A stretch of DNA of 64,000 nt from JADFNO01 sp965369945 (GCA_965369945.1 CBDUST010000001.1:1-64000), one strand, 5' to 3'. Shown: positions 16,363 through 25,343, counted from the stretch's first letter. Notes: generated from the letters alone by a model not told the origin. Numbers and translations: made by a program.

Positions 16363-17331
16363 ATGAACATTGCAGCGAACCTTCTCGGAGCGGTTGCGTT
16401 GTGCGCAGCGACTGGTGCAACTCCACACGACAGCGCGGCCGAGGCTGGCAACGACAGCCCCTCGGTCACGGCGGAAGATGCTGCTGCCGCGTATGCGCGA
16501 TTCAAGAATCTGGCGGGCGAGTGGGTCGGCAAGAGCACCAAGGGTTGGACGGATCGCGAGTCGATCAGTGTCATCGCACGCGAATCGGCGGTGATGGTCA
16601 TCTCGAATTTCGAGGCACATCCCGATGAGACCATGGCCACGATGGTGCATTTGGATGGTGATCGATTGATGCTGACACACTATTGCGTCGCGCGCAACCA
16701 ACCTCGACTTGAAGCCACGTCGATCGAGGATGATGGTCGAACGATCACGTTCGCCTTTAGCGATGGAACGAACCTGCCGTCGCGTGACACTGGACATATG
16801 GACAAGGCGATATTTCGATTCGTCGACGACACGCATTACAGCTCGCGATGGACGTTCTATCAGGACGGCCAGGAGAGTTGGATGGAAGAGATTGTTTACC
16901 AGCGAATTGCCGAGGAACGATCGTCCGCAGATGACAGCAATAGTTCAGGCTCAGCGCGTATCGGTTTTGACGGCGGCTTGACCTGCGTCATTCAGGTCAG
17001 TGATCTATCCGCGTCCAAAGCGTGGTATCAGCGCGTGCTCGGTTTCGAGTTACTGTTTGAACTGCCGGAACAGTTGTTTTGTGAACTGGCAAGCCCGGTT
17101 AATCGCGTCACCGTTGGCCTCTCGCAGGTCAACGACTTCAAGACCGGCTCGAGTACAACATTGACGTTCGGCGTAAACAAAATAGAGACGGCACGATCTA
17201 AATTGGAAAGCGAAGGCGTTCGGTTCGACGGTCCGACGGAGGAGATTCCCGGCATTGTGAAGCTCGCGTCTATGTTTGATCCGGACAACAATCGACTGAT
17301 GTTATATGAGAGTCTGGAAGACCAGAACTAA
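16363..17331 (+). CDS. Exported two-domain protein: DUF1579-like N-half fused to a VOC domain
   Basis: 322 aa from the ATG at 16363, which has AAGGAG eight bases upstream; the in-frame ATG at 16339 lacks one. Residues 1-20 are a signal peptide (NLLGAVALCAATGATP). Residues about 40-180 (FKNLAGEWVGKSTKGW ... GQESWMEEIVYQRI) resemble lipocalin-like DUF1579 domains. Residues about 200-320 are a VOC module (GGLTCVIQVSDLSASKAWYQ ... VRFDGPTEEIPGIVKL), about half identical to the neighbour at 15876, with the same loss of the final metal-ligand Glu (DNNRLMLYE). The gene pair looks like a duplication followed by fusion. The first copy has no signal peptide, so the two act in different compartments. 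Confidence 0.8.
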   Translation: MNIAANLLGAVALCAATGATPHDSAAEAGNDSPSVTAEDAAAAYARFKNLAGEWVGKSTKGWTDRESISVIARESAVMVISNFEAHPDETMATMVHLDGDRLMLTHYCVARNQPRLEATSIEDDGRTITFAFSDGTNLPSRDTGHMDKAIFRFVDDTHYSSRWTFYQDGQESWMEEIVYQRIAEERSSADDSNSSGSARIGFDGGLTCVIQVSDLSASKAWYQRVLGFELLFELPEQLFCELASPVNRVTVGLSQVNDFKTGSSTTLTFGVNKIETARSKLESEGVRFDGPTEEIPGIVKLASMFDPDNNRLMLYESLEDQN

Positions 17332-17422
17332 CGCCGCCAATTGCCGAGATTATCAGTTCCCCTCGCCGAGGACTGGCGCGGCCACGACCGCTGGCGGGAA
17401 ATCGCGTCCTCCTTGAAGCGGC

Positions 17423-17611
17423 TCAACCTTCTGACTTGCTTGAGCGGAGCTTCAGCCCCTCGATAATCGCGGCTGCGTTGGCGCGACAGTCCTCCTCGGT
17501 CCGTCCAGTCGCTATGGCGATCTTGTACCCATTGTCATCATAGATCGACAACTCGTACTCGCCGGCAATCTGGATGATCCTTACTTGGGCGTTCCAAGGG
17601 TTCTTGTCCAT
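17423..17611 (-). CDS. Small hypothetical protein
   Basis: 62 aa with normal composition: VRIIQIAGEYELSIYDDNG, IAIATGRTEEDCRANAAAII. The pattern of three strands and one helix suggests a small folded alpha/beta domain. GGAG lies about ten bases before the ATG at 17611. No family recognised. It is convergent with the VOC pair. Confidence 0.55.
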   Translation of the reverse strand: MDKNPWNAQVRIIQIAGEYELSIYDDNGYKIAIATGRTEEDCRANAAAIIEGLKLRSSKSEG

Positions 17612-18407
17612 GCGAAGTCTCCACGAGACCCGAGTGTCATCGAAAGCTAAGTACGCCGGAACTATGTTTGGACACCTGCAGCCAACAGATGCCTCGGTCC
17701 TACCGAGGCCGTAAGTGCTCCGAGTGGTTCATCGATTCCCCAGAAGGGCGCGGTGAATTGGCGAACATACCCCGACTTCTCATTAGAAGCTTCGCTCGTC
17801 ACAGTACTCAACTCAGCTCCCGTTGTCCGAGACTTCACCATGCGCCCGGGAGAGCAGGCCGACCGGTACAGATCGTCTTGGGTCTGACCGGCCGGCTGTG
17901 CCCTTTGCCGCATGGATATCCGATTGTCGTGTCACTCATGAACTCCTTTGCACCTGGAAGTTCCTTATGCATCGGCGTGATTGTTCGTGCAAACACAGTT
18001 TGTCTTCGAGAACCAGAGGCCAGTCATTGATTCACTCCGTTGCTGCGCGCGGTAGCGCCCAACTACTTGGTCAACTATTTGGTCAACTATTTGGTCAACT
18101 ACTTGGTCAACTACTTGGTCAACTAGTTGACCAACATACCGCTCAGGCTTTTGGCAGTGTTTCTGCGCAGCAGAATCCCATGCAAATGATTATCTCGTGC
18201 GTTTTGGGGCATCAACAAGCTTGCTGCGTTCTCCCAACTGCGCAGGCGTGACTATTGGCACCGATTGACGCCGATCGCCTCATTCTGAATTGCCTTGGCA
18301 AGTCTTCCGCGCATGCTGTGAGCAAGCGGTTGCTGAACCGTCAACGACCCTCGCCGCCTCCGTCGGCCGCGGAGGGTGATCGATTCGCTCAAATAGGGAG
18401 AGAGAGG
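17612..18407. other. 800-base intergenic stretch
   Basis: Frames here (for example 17668-18030 and 17823-18251 on the plus strand) have Cys/Arg/Pro-rich, patternless translations and no ribosome-binding sites. I do not call them genes. Two structured spots stand out: an 8-3-8 hairpin GCCTCGGT-CCT-ACCGAGGC at 17691-17709 without a T-run, and the 12-bp array at 18065-18134. Confidence 0.5.
18065..18134. repeat. Five 12-bp units ending in a 20-bp perfect palindrome
   Basis: Units ACTTGGTCAACT (18065-18076, 18101-18112, 18113-18124) and ATTTGGTCAACT (18077-18088, 18089-18100) are followed by an inverted half unit. The last unit and this half form the palindrome TTGGTCAACTAGTTGACCAA at 18115-18134. 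The array lies 270 bases upstream of the exported protein at 18408. It could be a multi-site operator or slipped DNA. Confidence 0.75.
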
Positions 18408-18941
18408 ATGAAATCTTTAGGAATGGCTCATGGAGCCGCGACGCTCGCGGCGTGTGTGCTGGTGGGTTTGACCGCTTCAGGGCACGCGGCTCGATTGAAT
18501 CCGATGCTGTACTCGACGGCCGGCGCGGCTGCTTTTTCGGATCCATTGTGCGATTTAGCAAACGAACTCGTTGATTTGATATGTGGCATGTCGGCAAGCG
18601 ACGGCATCGACCAGCTTACCGAGGGCTTCATCGATGCCGTGGACCGGGGCACCTGGGGCGACCTGGAGCCGCTCATCGCCAGTGCCAATGCCAAGCTCGA
18701 CCAGATATTCGATCCTGTCGTTACGCCGAGCCTGGATCCTGTCGACGCCGGTGCCGATGCCCCGCTGATCGACCCTTCTTTCATGACCACCGAAGCGATG
18801 GGCGATGACCTGTGCGAACGCGCAAAGGCAGCAAGGGACGAGATCTGCTCGTCCTACCCCAATAATGAGACGGCAGGCTCACTCTGGCATCAGATGCGCT
18901 GGCTGCTCGATGATCTTGAGGAGCAGGCCCGCCCTTGGTAG
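18408..18941 (+). CDS. Exported small protein of unknown function
   Basis: 177 aa from the ATG at 18408, which directly follows a GAGAGAGG ribosome-binding site and opens a clear signal peptide (GAATLAACVLVGLTASGHA). An upstream in-frame start at 18255 would add 51 residues without coding character. The mature part is acidic and has four cysteines: two in CDLANELVDLICGM and two in LCERAKAARDEICSS. These two Cys-x(8-9)-Cys pairs could form disulfides. No family recognised. The 12-bp palindromic array lies upstream. Confidence 0.7.
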   Translation: MKSLGMAHGAATLAACVLVGLTASGHAARLNPMLYSTAGAAAFSDPLCDLANELVDLICGMSASDGIDQLTEGFIDAVDRGTWGDLEPLIASANAKLDQIFDPVVTPSLDPVDAGADAPLIDPSFMTTEAMGDDLCERAKAARDEICSSYPNNETAGSLWHQMRWLLDDLEEQARPW

Positions 18942-19148
18942 CCGCTCGCCTTACCGCTGAGGGTTCGTACCGACGCCTCCGTATCACACCTGGTGAGCCC
19001 GAGCAAGCTACGTTCTCGCGCGCCTCAATGCAAGAGACTCCAGCACAGTAGGCGATCGCGTCGTTGTTGCGGTTTCGCGGGTGGAGCAAGGAGGTGGGCG
19101 AGAGGTGGTTGAATCTACTTCGCGCCCACCGGTGCGGCCCGTGGAAGG

Positions 19149-19868
19149 CTAATCTCTGTTCGTTGCCTCGGGGGCATCTCGGCCACCAATCTCGGAGTCT
19201 GTAAGTTGCTGCAGCGCGGACCGCACGCCGCTGAGGTCTACGTCGGAGCCGTATGCGTCTGAAATCAAGGACACGATCGTATCCATACGTTGTTGGCGGA
19301 GGCGCGTGGCGAGCTCACCGTCTCGACCTGCAACTGCCGTGGCAATCTCGGAAGACGTGTCAAGGAGGGCGAGGGCTCGGTCGTAGCGACCAGTCTCTAG
19401 GAGACCGGCCACTACCTCTAACTGAGACGTCATGACCCGACCAACACGCTCTTGCCACGCCTCAATCTCCTCGCGCCGGTTGCGCTCCGTCGCCGCCAAT
19501 TCCCCCTGCTGCTGGGCGATCAGTCTGTTCTTCTCGGCGATGTTGTAATATCGAGCGGCGCCTACCCAACCGGCGGAACTAACGATTACAACAGATACGA
19601 GGCCCGCGAGTGGTATGCCGATCCAAAGCGAGATGCCCCTCCGCCAGCGGCGCTGCCGAGTGGGTTGAGCCGGTTGATTGCCTAATAACGTTGCCTCGAT
19701 ACCTTCGGCAAACTGTGCGATGTGTTGTTGAGCGTCAGGAGCAAGTAGCGTTCGAACCGCCCTCACTTCCGGTGCTAGCTTCTGCGCATCATTCCTCGTG
19801 GTGGAGGCAATCACCTGTTGCCGGACATCTTGGTCTTGGCGCTGATCGGAATTGTGCATTTTAGTCAT
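19149..19868 (-). CDS. Single-pass membrane protein with coiled coil, unknown function
   Basis: 239 aa. A cytoplasmic N-half of about 75 residues (helical, PDAQQHIAQFAEGIEATLLG) ends in a basic RQRRWRRG stop signal. One membrane segment follows (residues about 78-100, ISLWIGIPLAGLVSVVIVSS), then a charged coiled coil (NRLIAQQQGELAATERNRREE) and a TPR-like helix pair (GLLETGRYDRALALLDT). It resembles membrane-anchored anti-sigma-type proteins, but no zinc motif is present. AAAGG lies close before the ATG at 19868; Met4 is an alternative. It starts 17 bases after the next gene upstream and is probably co-transcribed with it. Confidence 0.65.
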   Translation of the reverse strand: MTKMHNSDQRQDQDVRQQVIASTTRNDAQKLAPEVRAVRTLLAPDAQQHIAQFAEGIEATLLGNQPAQPTRQRRWRRGISLWIGIPLAGLVSVVIVSSAGWVGAARYYNIAEKNRLIAQQQGELAATERNRREEIEAWQERVGRVMTSQLEVVAGLLETGRYDRALALLDTSSEIATAVAGRDGELATRLRQQRMDTIVSLISDAYGSDVDLSGVRSALQQLTDSEIGGRDAPEATNRD

Positions 19869-19885
19869 GATCCTTTTGGTTGAAC

Positions 19886-20197
19886 CTATCCGCGTTTCGA
19901 GGCCTCAATAGCTTCCAGAAGTTGCCGATAGAGTCCCCGAGGATCAATTTGTGTCGGGTAGTGCTCGGCGTTATATCCCCAGCTCGTCAGGAAAGATTTT
20001 ACTTCGTCCGGCAATTCCGGATCGAGCGACAGCGCCATGAGCGTTATGATCGCACGTTTGCGCCCCCTGGGGCCGTCAGGAAATGCCTTTGCAGACTCCC
20101 GCGCCAGCGCCATTGGAATCTCATTCAGGGACACCCGCCCTTTCTTTGCAGAACCACAGCGCGGCACATGGGGTTGTTTCTCCGCCATTGCACACAT
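19886..20197 (-). CDS. Small hypothetical protein, first gene of a pair
   Basis: About 103 aa. Start uncertain: ATGs at 20197 and 20188, and a frame open to 20272; no good ribosome-binding site before any of them. The C-terminal 75 residues look like a real helical domain: RKRAIITLMALSLDPELPDEVKSF, then SWGYNAEHYPTQIDPRGLYRQLLEAIEAS. No family recognised. It is 17 bases upstream of the membrane protein gene at 19149-19868, suggesting a joint role. Confidence 0.5.
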   Translation of the reverse strand: MCAMAEKQPHVPRCGSAKKGRVSLNEIPMALARESAKAFPDGPRGRKRAIITLMALSLDPELPDEVKSFLTSWGYNAEHYPTQIDPRGLYRQLLEAIEASKRG

Positions 20198-20493
20198 TGT
20201 ATTGGAATCATCTCGGCTTTGTTGGCCAACCGTTTGTCCGGATTCTTGAGCAAAGCGGTGTACAAGAGCCAAGCGGTGTTGATGGCTGGGCGGTGTCGTA
20301 GATTCAGACAGCGAGTCGCTTCAGCCGAGGGGGTAGCGACTTGTCGAGCCAGCCTGTTGTATCAGAGAGTTACGGCGTTTTGCCACGACACCGATGTTGA
20401 GGTAACGCAACACTTAGATGGATAATCATCGCTCATCGTCTCTTGGTTCACTGGCATGGATTTTGTATCCTTGGCTGGTGGAGGCGATGAAAG

Positions 20494-20859
20494 ATGGTGG
20501 CAAGAGCGTGTAGTCCCCTGTTGGGGATAATGCTGGTCTTGGTCGGAGCGGGCTGTGCTACATCCTCGCAAAGGCCGAATTCGCAGGCCGCCGCGTGGGG
20601 ATCAGTCTCACCGAGCTTGGTCATGCCGGGCATGAGGCTGGGCGGTACCTTCGCGGCGGGTTCAACCGTCTCCGGAGACGCCAGCGGGTGGGAATACAGC
20701 CGCAACGACGATCGCCTCAGCGTGGGTCATGTGCCTCCAGCGTCCCAGGTTGACTACCTCGAAGTCGAGACACGTGAGCGATTGCGGATCGACAACGGCC
20801 GACCTCAAGACCATTCGATCACGCGAATCCATTCGATTCGGCGGCGACTGAAGCGGTAA
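20494..20859 (+). CDS. Small lipoprotein of unknown function
   Basis: 121 aa. A lipoprotein signal peptide is clear: hydrophobic LLGIMLVLVGAG followed by Cys21 in a VGAGC lipobox, then a Ser/Gln/Asn-rich tether. The mature part is short and polar (WEYSRNDDRLSVGHVPPASQVDYLEVETRERLRI). GGAGG lies nine bases before the ATG. No family recognised. It stands alone upstream of the HU gene. Confidence 0.6.
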   Translation: MVARACSPLLGIMLVLVGAGCATSSQRPNSQAAAWGSVSPSLVMPGMRLGGTFAAGSTVSGDASGWEYSRNDDRLSVGHVPPASQVDYLEVETRERLRIDNGRPQDHSITRIHSIRRRLKR

Positions 20860-21114
20860 GCCAGCCCTTTCCGCCATATTGTCCACAATCCATACAAGGT
20901 CCCAGTCGAGCCTGGTGCTATTTCGCTAAGGTCTTGTGCTTTGCGAACTTGTTCTTGACAGCGATGTAACGGGCCGCGATACTTGACTGTGTAAGCTGGG
21001 TTAGTTGGATACACAGGAGCAGGACTCGCGATTTATTAGTTTTTAGGCAGCCGGAAGTTGTCCACGGATTGCTGTTGGGTTGCCGAGAGCACAATTGCAG
21101 GGGGGCTGCAAGCC

Positions 21115-21474
21115 ATGCCGACGACGACCAAGAAGGACCTCATAGATCGGATCGCTGAAGAGACGCAACAAAAGCGAACCGTGGTCAAGAAGACAATTCA
21201 GAGTTTTCTGGACAACGTCATTCTTGAGTTGCGCCAAGGCAATCGCTTGGAGTTTCGAGACTTTGGCGTGTTCGAGATCAAGCATCGCGCCGCGAGAATG
21301 GGTCAGAATCCCAAGACGCTGGAGCGCGTTCCCGTTCCGGCCAAGAAGACTGTGAAGTTCAAGGTCGGGCGCCTTATGAAGGACGCCTTGGAGAACGACG
21401 GCGAGCTTCATTCGGACTACCACGAGCGAGCCTCCGCCACGATCGGTGTGACGGCTGATTCGAGCCTTTCATAG
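21115..21474 (+). CDS. HU/IHF-family DNA-bending protein
   Basis: 119 aa from the ATG at 21115 (MPTTTKKDLIDRIAEETQQ), preceded by a G-run; the frame opens at 21058 but the family begins here. It has the full HU/IHF fold: two helices, then LRQGNRLEFRDFGVFEIKHR and the DNA-gripping arm RMGQNPKTLERVPVPAKKTVKFKVGR with the conserved proline. A 25-residue C-terminal tail beyond the usual 90-95 residues is polar. It acts as a nucleoid-associated dimer. Located 95 bases before dnaB, same strand. Confidence 0.92.
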   Translation: MPTTTKKDLIDRIAEETQQKRTVVKKTIQSFLDNVILELRQGNRLEFRDFGVFEIKHRAARMGQNPKTLERVPVPAKKTVKFKVGRLMKDALENDGELHSDYHERASATIGVTADSSLS

Positions 21475-21569
21475 ATTGATCGCCCTGATACCACGATTCA
21501 AGACGGTGTGGAACAACTGACGTTCGCTCGATCCCGGTTCGCCGGCCGGGGAGGATTTACGGCTCACGG

Positions 21570-23081
21570 ATGAGCGCTACCACTTCCCACATCTCCTCTA
21601 CGGCTCAATCATCACCTCAGGATGCACCAAGCCGCTCCCAGCAAAAGGTCGCGCGGCTGTTGGAGCAACTGCCGCCGCACGCGATCGAAGCTGAGATGTG
21701 TCTGCTGGGCTCGATCATCATTGAGCCGGGCGTGCTGGGCGACGTCACGCTGATCATTCGTCAGGGTGAAGAGTTCTACAAGCCGGCCAACGGCGCGATC
21801 TTCGACGCCATGGTCGAACTGTACGACAAGCACGCGTCGCTGGACGTGGTGCAGCTTCACCAGTTGTTGGTGGATCGCGATATTCTCGAGTCGGTCGGCG
21901 GGCAGGAATACCTGGTCGAGCTGGCCAGCTCCGTTCCCAGTGCCCACAACGCTGAGCAATACGCTCGATTGGTTCGAGAGAAGGCCATCGTACGCCGACT
22001 CATTGAACAGGCCGGGCAGATTCTCCAGGACGCCTACTCCAGTCGTGATGATGCGGCGTCACTTCTGGACGAGGCTGAGCATCGCATCTTTTCGATCGCA
22101 GAGCACTACGAACATCGCGACATCGAATCGCTGCGCTCGATCGTGGACGAGTTGGTCAAGGAGATGGAAGCCAGAGAAGGGCGACCGGCCAGCGGGGTGT
22201 TGACGCATTACGCCGACCTTGACGAGTTGACCGGGGGATTTCAGCCCGGCGACTTCATTATCATTGCCGGCCGACCGTCGATGGGGAAGTCCGCAATTGC
22301 TTTGAACATCATCGAGAACATGGCCTCACACGGCGATCCCGTGGGACTGTTCAGCTTGGAGATGAGTAAGCGCCATCTCGTCGAGCGACTCCTGGCCGGT
22401 CGCGCCGGCCTGGACCTGCACCGCATCCGTCGCATGATGCTGACCACGGACCAGTGGATTCGGCTTCAGACGGCGTGCGGTGACCTGAGGGAAGCGCCGA
22501 TCTTTGTTGATGATATGGGCGCTTCAACGCTGCTTCAGATTCGCGCGCGAGCCAGGCGAATGGTGGCCAAACATTCAGTCAAGGCGATCTTCGTCGACTA
22601 CATTCAGTTGATCACGTCCGGCGGGCGGCCGGAATCCCGTCAGATGGAGGTAAGTGAGATCAGTCGGGGGTTCAAGGCGTTGGCCCGGGAATTGGAGATC
22701 CCGGTGGTGGGTTTGAGTCAGCTGAATCGATCGCCCGAGCAGCGCGAAACACACCGACCACGGCTGAGTGACCTGCGTGAATCCGGTTCATTGGAGCAGG
22801 ATGCCGATGTTGTGTGCCTGTTGCATCGCGAGGAGTATTACCACCAGGGTGAAGAGCAGTGGCTGCGCGATAACCAGGAAAAGGTAGGCGTGGCAGAGTT
22901 GATCATCGCCAAACAGCGCAACGGCCCGACCGACACGGTCAAGCTTTCATGGAACCAGCAGTCCACGCGGTTCAACGACTTCTCAGGGCGAGATGTTCCC
23001 CAGGAGTACGTCGAATCCAAACCCGGATCGCCGATGGATACGGCCCCATACTCCAATAGCGCCGATGACATTCCGATCTAA
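21570..23081 (+). CDS. dnaB: Replicative DNA helicase DnaB
   Basis: 503 aa. The N-terminal collar domain starts at about residue 35 (PPHAIEAEMCLLGSIIIEPG). The RecA-like motor has Walker A GRPSMGKSAIA, Walker B IFVDYIQLI, the SLEM motif and the arginine-finger region LSDLRESGSLEQDADVV. Length and motif order are those of a full hexameric fork helicase without an intein. An extra polar N-terminal tail of about 30 residues precedes the collar. Its TAA overlaps the stop codon of the convergent antiporter gene by two bases (23079-23080). Confidence 0.97.
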   Translation: MSATTSHISSTAQSSPQDAPSRSQQKVARLLEQLPPHAIEAEMCLLGSIIIEPGVLGDVTLIIRQGEEFYKPANGAIFDAMVELYDKHASLDVVQLHQLLVDRDILESVGGQEYLVELASSVPSAHNAEQYARLVREKAIVRRLIEQAGQILQDAYSSRDDAASLLDEAEHRIFSIAEHYEHRDIESLRSIVDELVKEMEAREGRPASGVLTHYADLDELTGGFQPGDFIIIAGRPSMGKSAIALNIIENMASHGDPVGLFSLEMSKRHLVERLLAGRAGLDLHRIRRMMLTTDQWIRLQTACGDLREAPIFVDDMGASTLLQIRARARRMVAKHSVKAIFVDYIQLITSGGRPESRQMEVSEISRGFKALARELEIPVVGLSQLNRSPEQRETHRPRLSDLRESGSLEQDADVVCLLHREEYYHQGEEQWLRDNQEKVGVAELIIAKQRNGPTDTVKLSWNQQSTRFNDFSGRDVPQEYVESKPGSPMDTAPYSNSADDIPI

Positions 23082-24115
23082 GGCGCAGCCGTCGATGAAC
23101 CGGCGAGTTCACGCCAGACCGAGAAGGTCATATACACGATATACATCACCAGCAAAACGCCCCCTTTAGCGCGGCTGATCCTGCGACTTCTGGTCATGGC
23201 AAACGGCAGCAGCATGATTGTAATCACGTTCATCGCAGCAAGATCCCAAAGACCCCATTGCTGCGGCACCTGAACAGGGGCGATCACAGCCGTCACCCCA
23301 AGCACCAATAGCAGATTAAAGATGTTCGAGCCGACGATGTTGCCCACCGCCAGGTCATCGTGCCCCTTGCGCACAGCGATGACACAAGTTGTCAATTCAG
23401 GCAGGCTGGTGGCGACGGCAACGATCGTGAGTCCGATCAGCGACTCACTCCACCCAAGCGAACGAGCGACGGATACCGCACCGATCTCCGTCGCCTTGCC
23501 TCCGACCAACAGCGCCGCGAGTCCAACGACGAATAACAACCAAGCGACGCCCAACGAGGCGTGGCTTTCCTTCTTGGCAGTCTCTCCCAGTTCGGCGACA
23601 AGCGGGTCAGCAGCCTCGCGCTTTCCCATGCGATACCAGCCGATGGTAAAGAGGCTGAAGCCGATCAACATCAATGCGGCCTCGTAACGATCAAACGATC
23701 GTCCGTCGCCCCGCAGACTGAACCACGCCAGGCAGAGTATCGCCAGCGATACCACAATCAGCCAAGGCAGTTCCTTGGTCACGACACGCCCATGGACGAC
23801 CAACGGTGCAAACAGGGCCGTGACACCGAGGATCAGGCCGATGTTGGCGATGTTGGAGCCGACGATGTTTCCAAAGCTCAGCTCGCCGTGGTTGTTCAAA
23901 GCAGCGATGACGTTGAAGAAAAGCTCCGGTGCGCTCGTGCCGAAGGCGACGATGGTGAGGCCGATGACGAGGGTGGACCAGCCCATTCGCCGAGCGATTG
24001 CAGCAGCGCCGTTGACCAACCAATGACCACCGCTGAGCAATACGAGCACGCCCACGCCCAGAATCATCAAGGCGGCAAGCGGGTTTTCTGCGAATTGCTC
24101 GATCGATTGGAGCAT
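23078..24115 (-). CDS. CaCA-family sodium/calcium antiporter (YrbG-like)
   Basis: 345 aa from the ATG at 24115. The frame stays open to 24232, but that part overlaps the divergent sigma gene and is hydrophilic. Two inverted five-helix halves carry the signature alpha-repeats: GTSAPELFFNVIAALNN with GNIVGSNIANIGLILG, and ATSLPELTTCVIAVRKG with GNIVGSNIFNLLLVLG. The two acidic residues (SAPEL, SLPEL) are the ion-binding ones. It exchanges Ca2+ for Na+ or H+ at the inner membrane. Convergent with dnaB, stop codons overlapping. Confidence 0.92.
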   Translation of the reverse strand: MLQSIEQFAENPLAALMILGVGVLVLLSGGHWLVNGAAAIARRMGWSTLVIGLTIVAFGTSAPELFFNVIAALNNHGELSFGNIVGSNIANIGLILGVTALFAPLVVHGRVVTKELPWLIVVSLAILCLAWFSLRGDGRSFDRYEAALMLIGFSLFTIGWYRMGKREAADPLVAELGETAKKESHASLGVAWLLFVVGLAALLVGGKATEIGAVSVARSLGWSESLIGLTIVAVATSLPELTTCVIAVRKGHDDLAVGNIVGSNIFNLLLVLGVTAVIAPVQVPQQWGLWDLAAMNVITIMLLPFAMTRSRRISRAKGGVLLVMYIVYMTFSVWRELAGSSTAAP

Positions 24116-24230
24116 GACAAGGCCGACGATTGTAGTTGCCGTGAGTCGTGTGATGTTGCCAGCCAACGTGTGGCAACCAGCGAAGCGCTCTAGACTGAAT
24201 GTTTGTTTACCATTGAAGTAACGCCCCGGC

Positions 24231-24803
24231 ATGTCCCCACCGGACCAAAATGAGACCCTCCAAGCGACACTGCGCCGCGCCGCAAATGGCGATGAACAGG
24301 CGTGGCGAGAACTCGTTAGCGCCTATTCCGCCCGCGTGTTCGGGCTGATTCGGGCTCAATGCGGCAACAATGACCTGGCTGAGGAAATCACCCAGTCCAC
24401 GTTTTGCACGCTCGTCATCAAGATCGACCAATACACTGAGGTGGGACGATTCGAGTCGTGGCTCTTTCGAATCGCGATGAATCGGCTCCGCGACGAAATG
24501 CGCCGCCGAAAGCGCCAGGCCAACCCCGTGCAGGACGATGCGCTGGCGGGGCTGGCCGGAGCTGGGGACTCGCCTAACCAAGCCGACGAAGCCGATACCG
24601 ATGAGCTGCGAGCCCTGCGGACGGCTATGGTCCGGTTATCGGCCGCGGATTTGCAGGTGATTCAGCTGAGGCACTATGGCGGGCTCAGTTTTGCCCAGAT
24701 CGCACAGGTGCTTGGCCAACCGCTCGGGACGGTCCTGGCCCGCCAGCACCGAGCCCTGAAAAAGCTACGTCAGCTGATGGGGGCGGATGAGGCGGAATCT
24801 TGA
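24231..24803 (+). CDS. ECF-type RNA polymerase sigma factor
   Basis: 190 aa. Sigma2 region: WRELVSAYSARVFGLIRAQC, then LAEEITQSTFCTLVIKIDQY and FESWLFRIAMNRLRDEMRRRKR. Sigma4 region: LSAADLQVIQLRHYGGLSFAQIAQVLGQPLGTVLARQHRALKKLR, a normal helix-turn-helix. No C-terminal extension. It directs RNA polymerase to a special regulon. It is followed by a one-membrane-segment protein (24855) and an exported protein (25344) on the same strand, the usual arrangement of sigma factor and anti-sigma factor. Confidence 0.93.
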   Translation: MSPPDQNETLQATLRRAANGDEQAWRELVSAYSARVFGLIRAQCGNNDLAEEITQSTFCTLVIKIDQYTEVGRFESWLFRIAMNRLRDEMRRRKRQANPVQDDALAGLAGAGDSPNQADEADTDELRALRTAMVRLSAADLQVIQLRHYGGLSFAQIAQVLGQPLGTVLARQHRALKKLRQLMGADEAES

Positions 24804-24854
24804 GTGTGAGGGGCAATGGATCAGCCGGTAGGGCGTTTGATAGGTGGAATGACT

Positions 24855-25316
24855 ATGTCGCATAGCCCAGACTCCTTTGATTCCGAATCGATGGCCCGTG
24901 ATGTGTCGCCCGACCTGCATGCGGTTGACACCATGCTGGGACGGCAGGCCCGCAGCTTGCGAGTCCCAGCCGGGCTGATCGATCGGGTTTTCCACGCCTC
25001 GGTGGCGTTCCTGCCAGGCAGAGCCCATAGTCCGCAGATCGAGGTCGTGGCCAGGATTGGGATTCGCCACTCTTGGTGGAGTCGGGCTGCCCTTGCGGCG
25101 TCGATTGCCCTGGCTTGCACGGCCTCGCTTCGCATCGTGCATTCACCCAGCTTGCTTCAGCTGGTTTCGGGTATCGACACCCAGATTCAGCCGGTGTACC
25201 GCCAGGTCGTGGGAACTACGCTCAGCGACATGGAGCATCTTCTCGTGACGCGCGAGATGACGATTGACGATTTGGATATGGATATGTCGCTACTCGCCGC
25301 TGATTTGGATATGTAA
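24855..25316 (+). CDS. Probable anti-sigma-like single-pass membrane protein
   Basis: About 153 aa; starts at ATG 24849 or 24855 follow an AGGTGG site, and the frame also has an ATG at 24816. A soluble N-part of about 70 residues (DLHAVDTMLGRQARSLRVPAGLIDRVF) is followed by one membrane segment (WWSRAALAASIALACTASL) and a short external tail ending in two DLDM repeats. The VPAGLIDRVF-type segment occurs in planctomycete proteins encoded behind ECF sigma genes. No zinc-binding HxxxCxxC motif is present. Role as anti-sigma factor is inferred from position and topology. Confidence 0.65.
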   Translation: MSHSPDSFDSESMARDVSPDLHAVDTMLGRQARSLRVPAGLIDRVFHASVAFLPGRAHSPQIEVVARIGIRHSWWSRAALAASIALACTASLRIVHSPSLLQLVSGIDTQIQPVYRQVVGTTLSDMEHLLVTREMTIDDLDMDMSLLAADLDM

Positions 25317-25343
25317 ACGGCTCAGCCATGCACGGACTCTGAG

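Noticed and set aside
17668..18251. Two plus-strand frames of 120 and 142 codons
   Set aside because: Cys/Arg/Pro-rich composition, no ribosome-binding site, and one merely translates the 12-bp array as LGQLFGQL repeats.
24116..24232. Longer N-terminus of the antiporter
   Set aside because: It would be a hydrophilic 39-residue extension overlapping the divergent sigma gene start. The family begins at the Met encoded at 24115.
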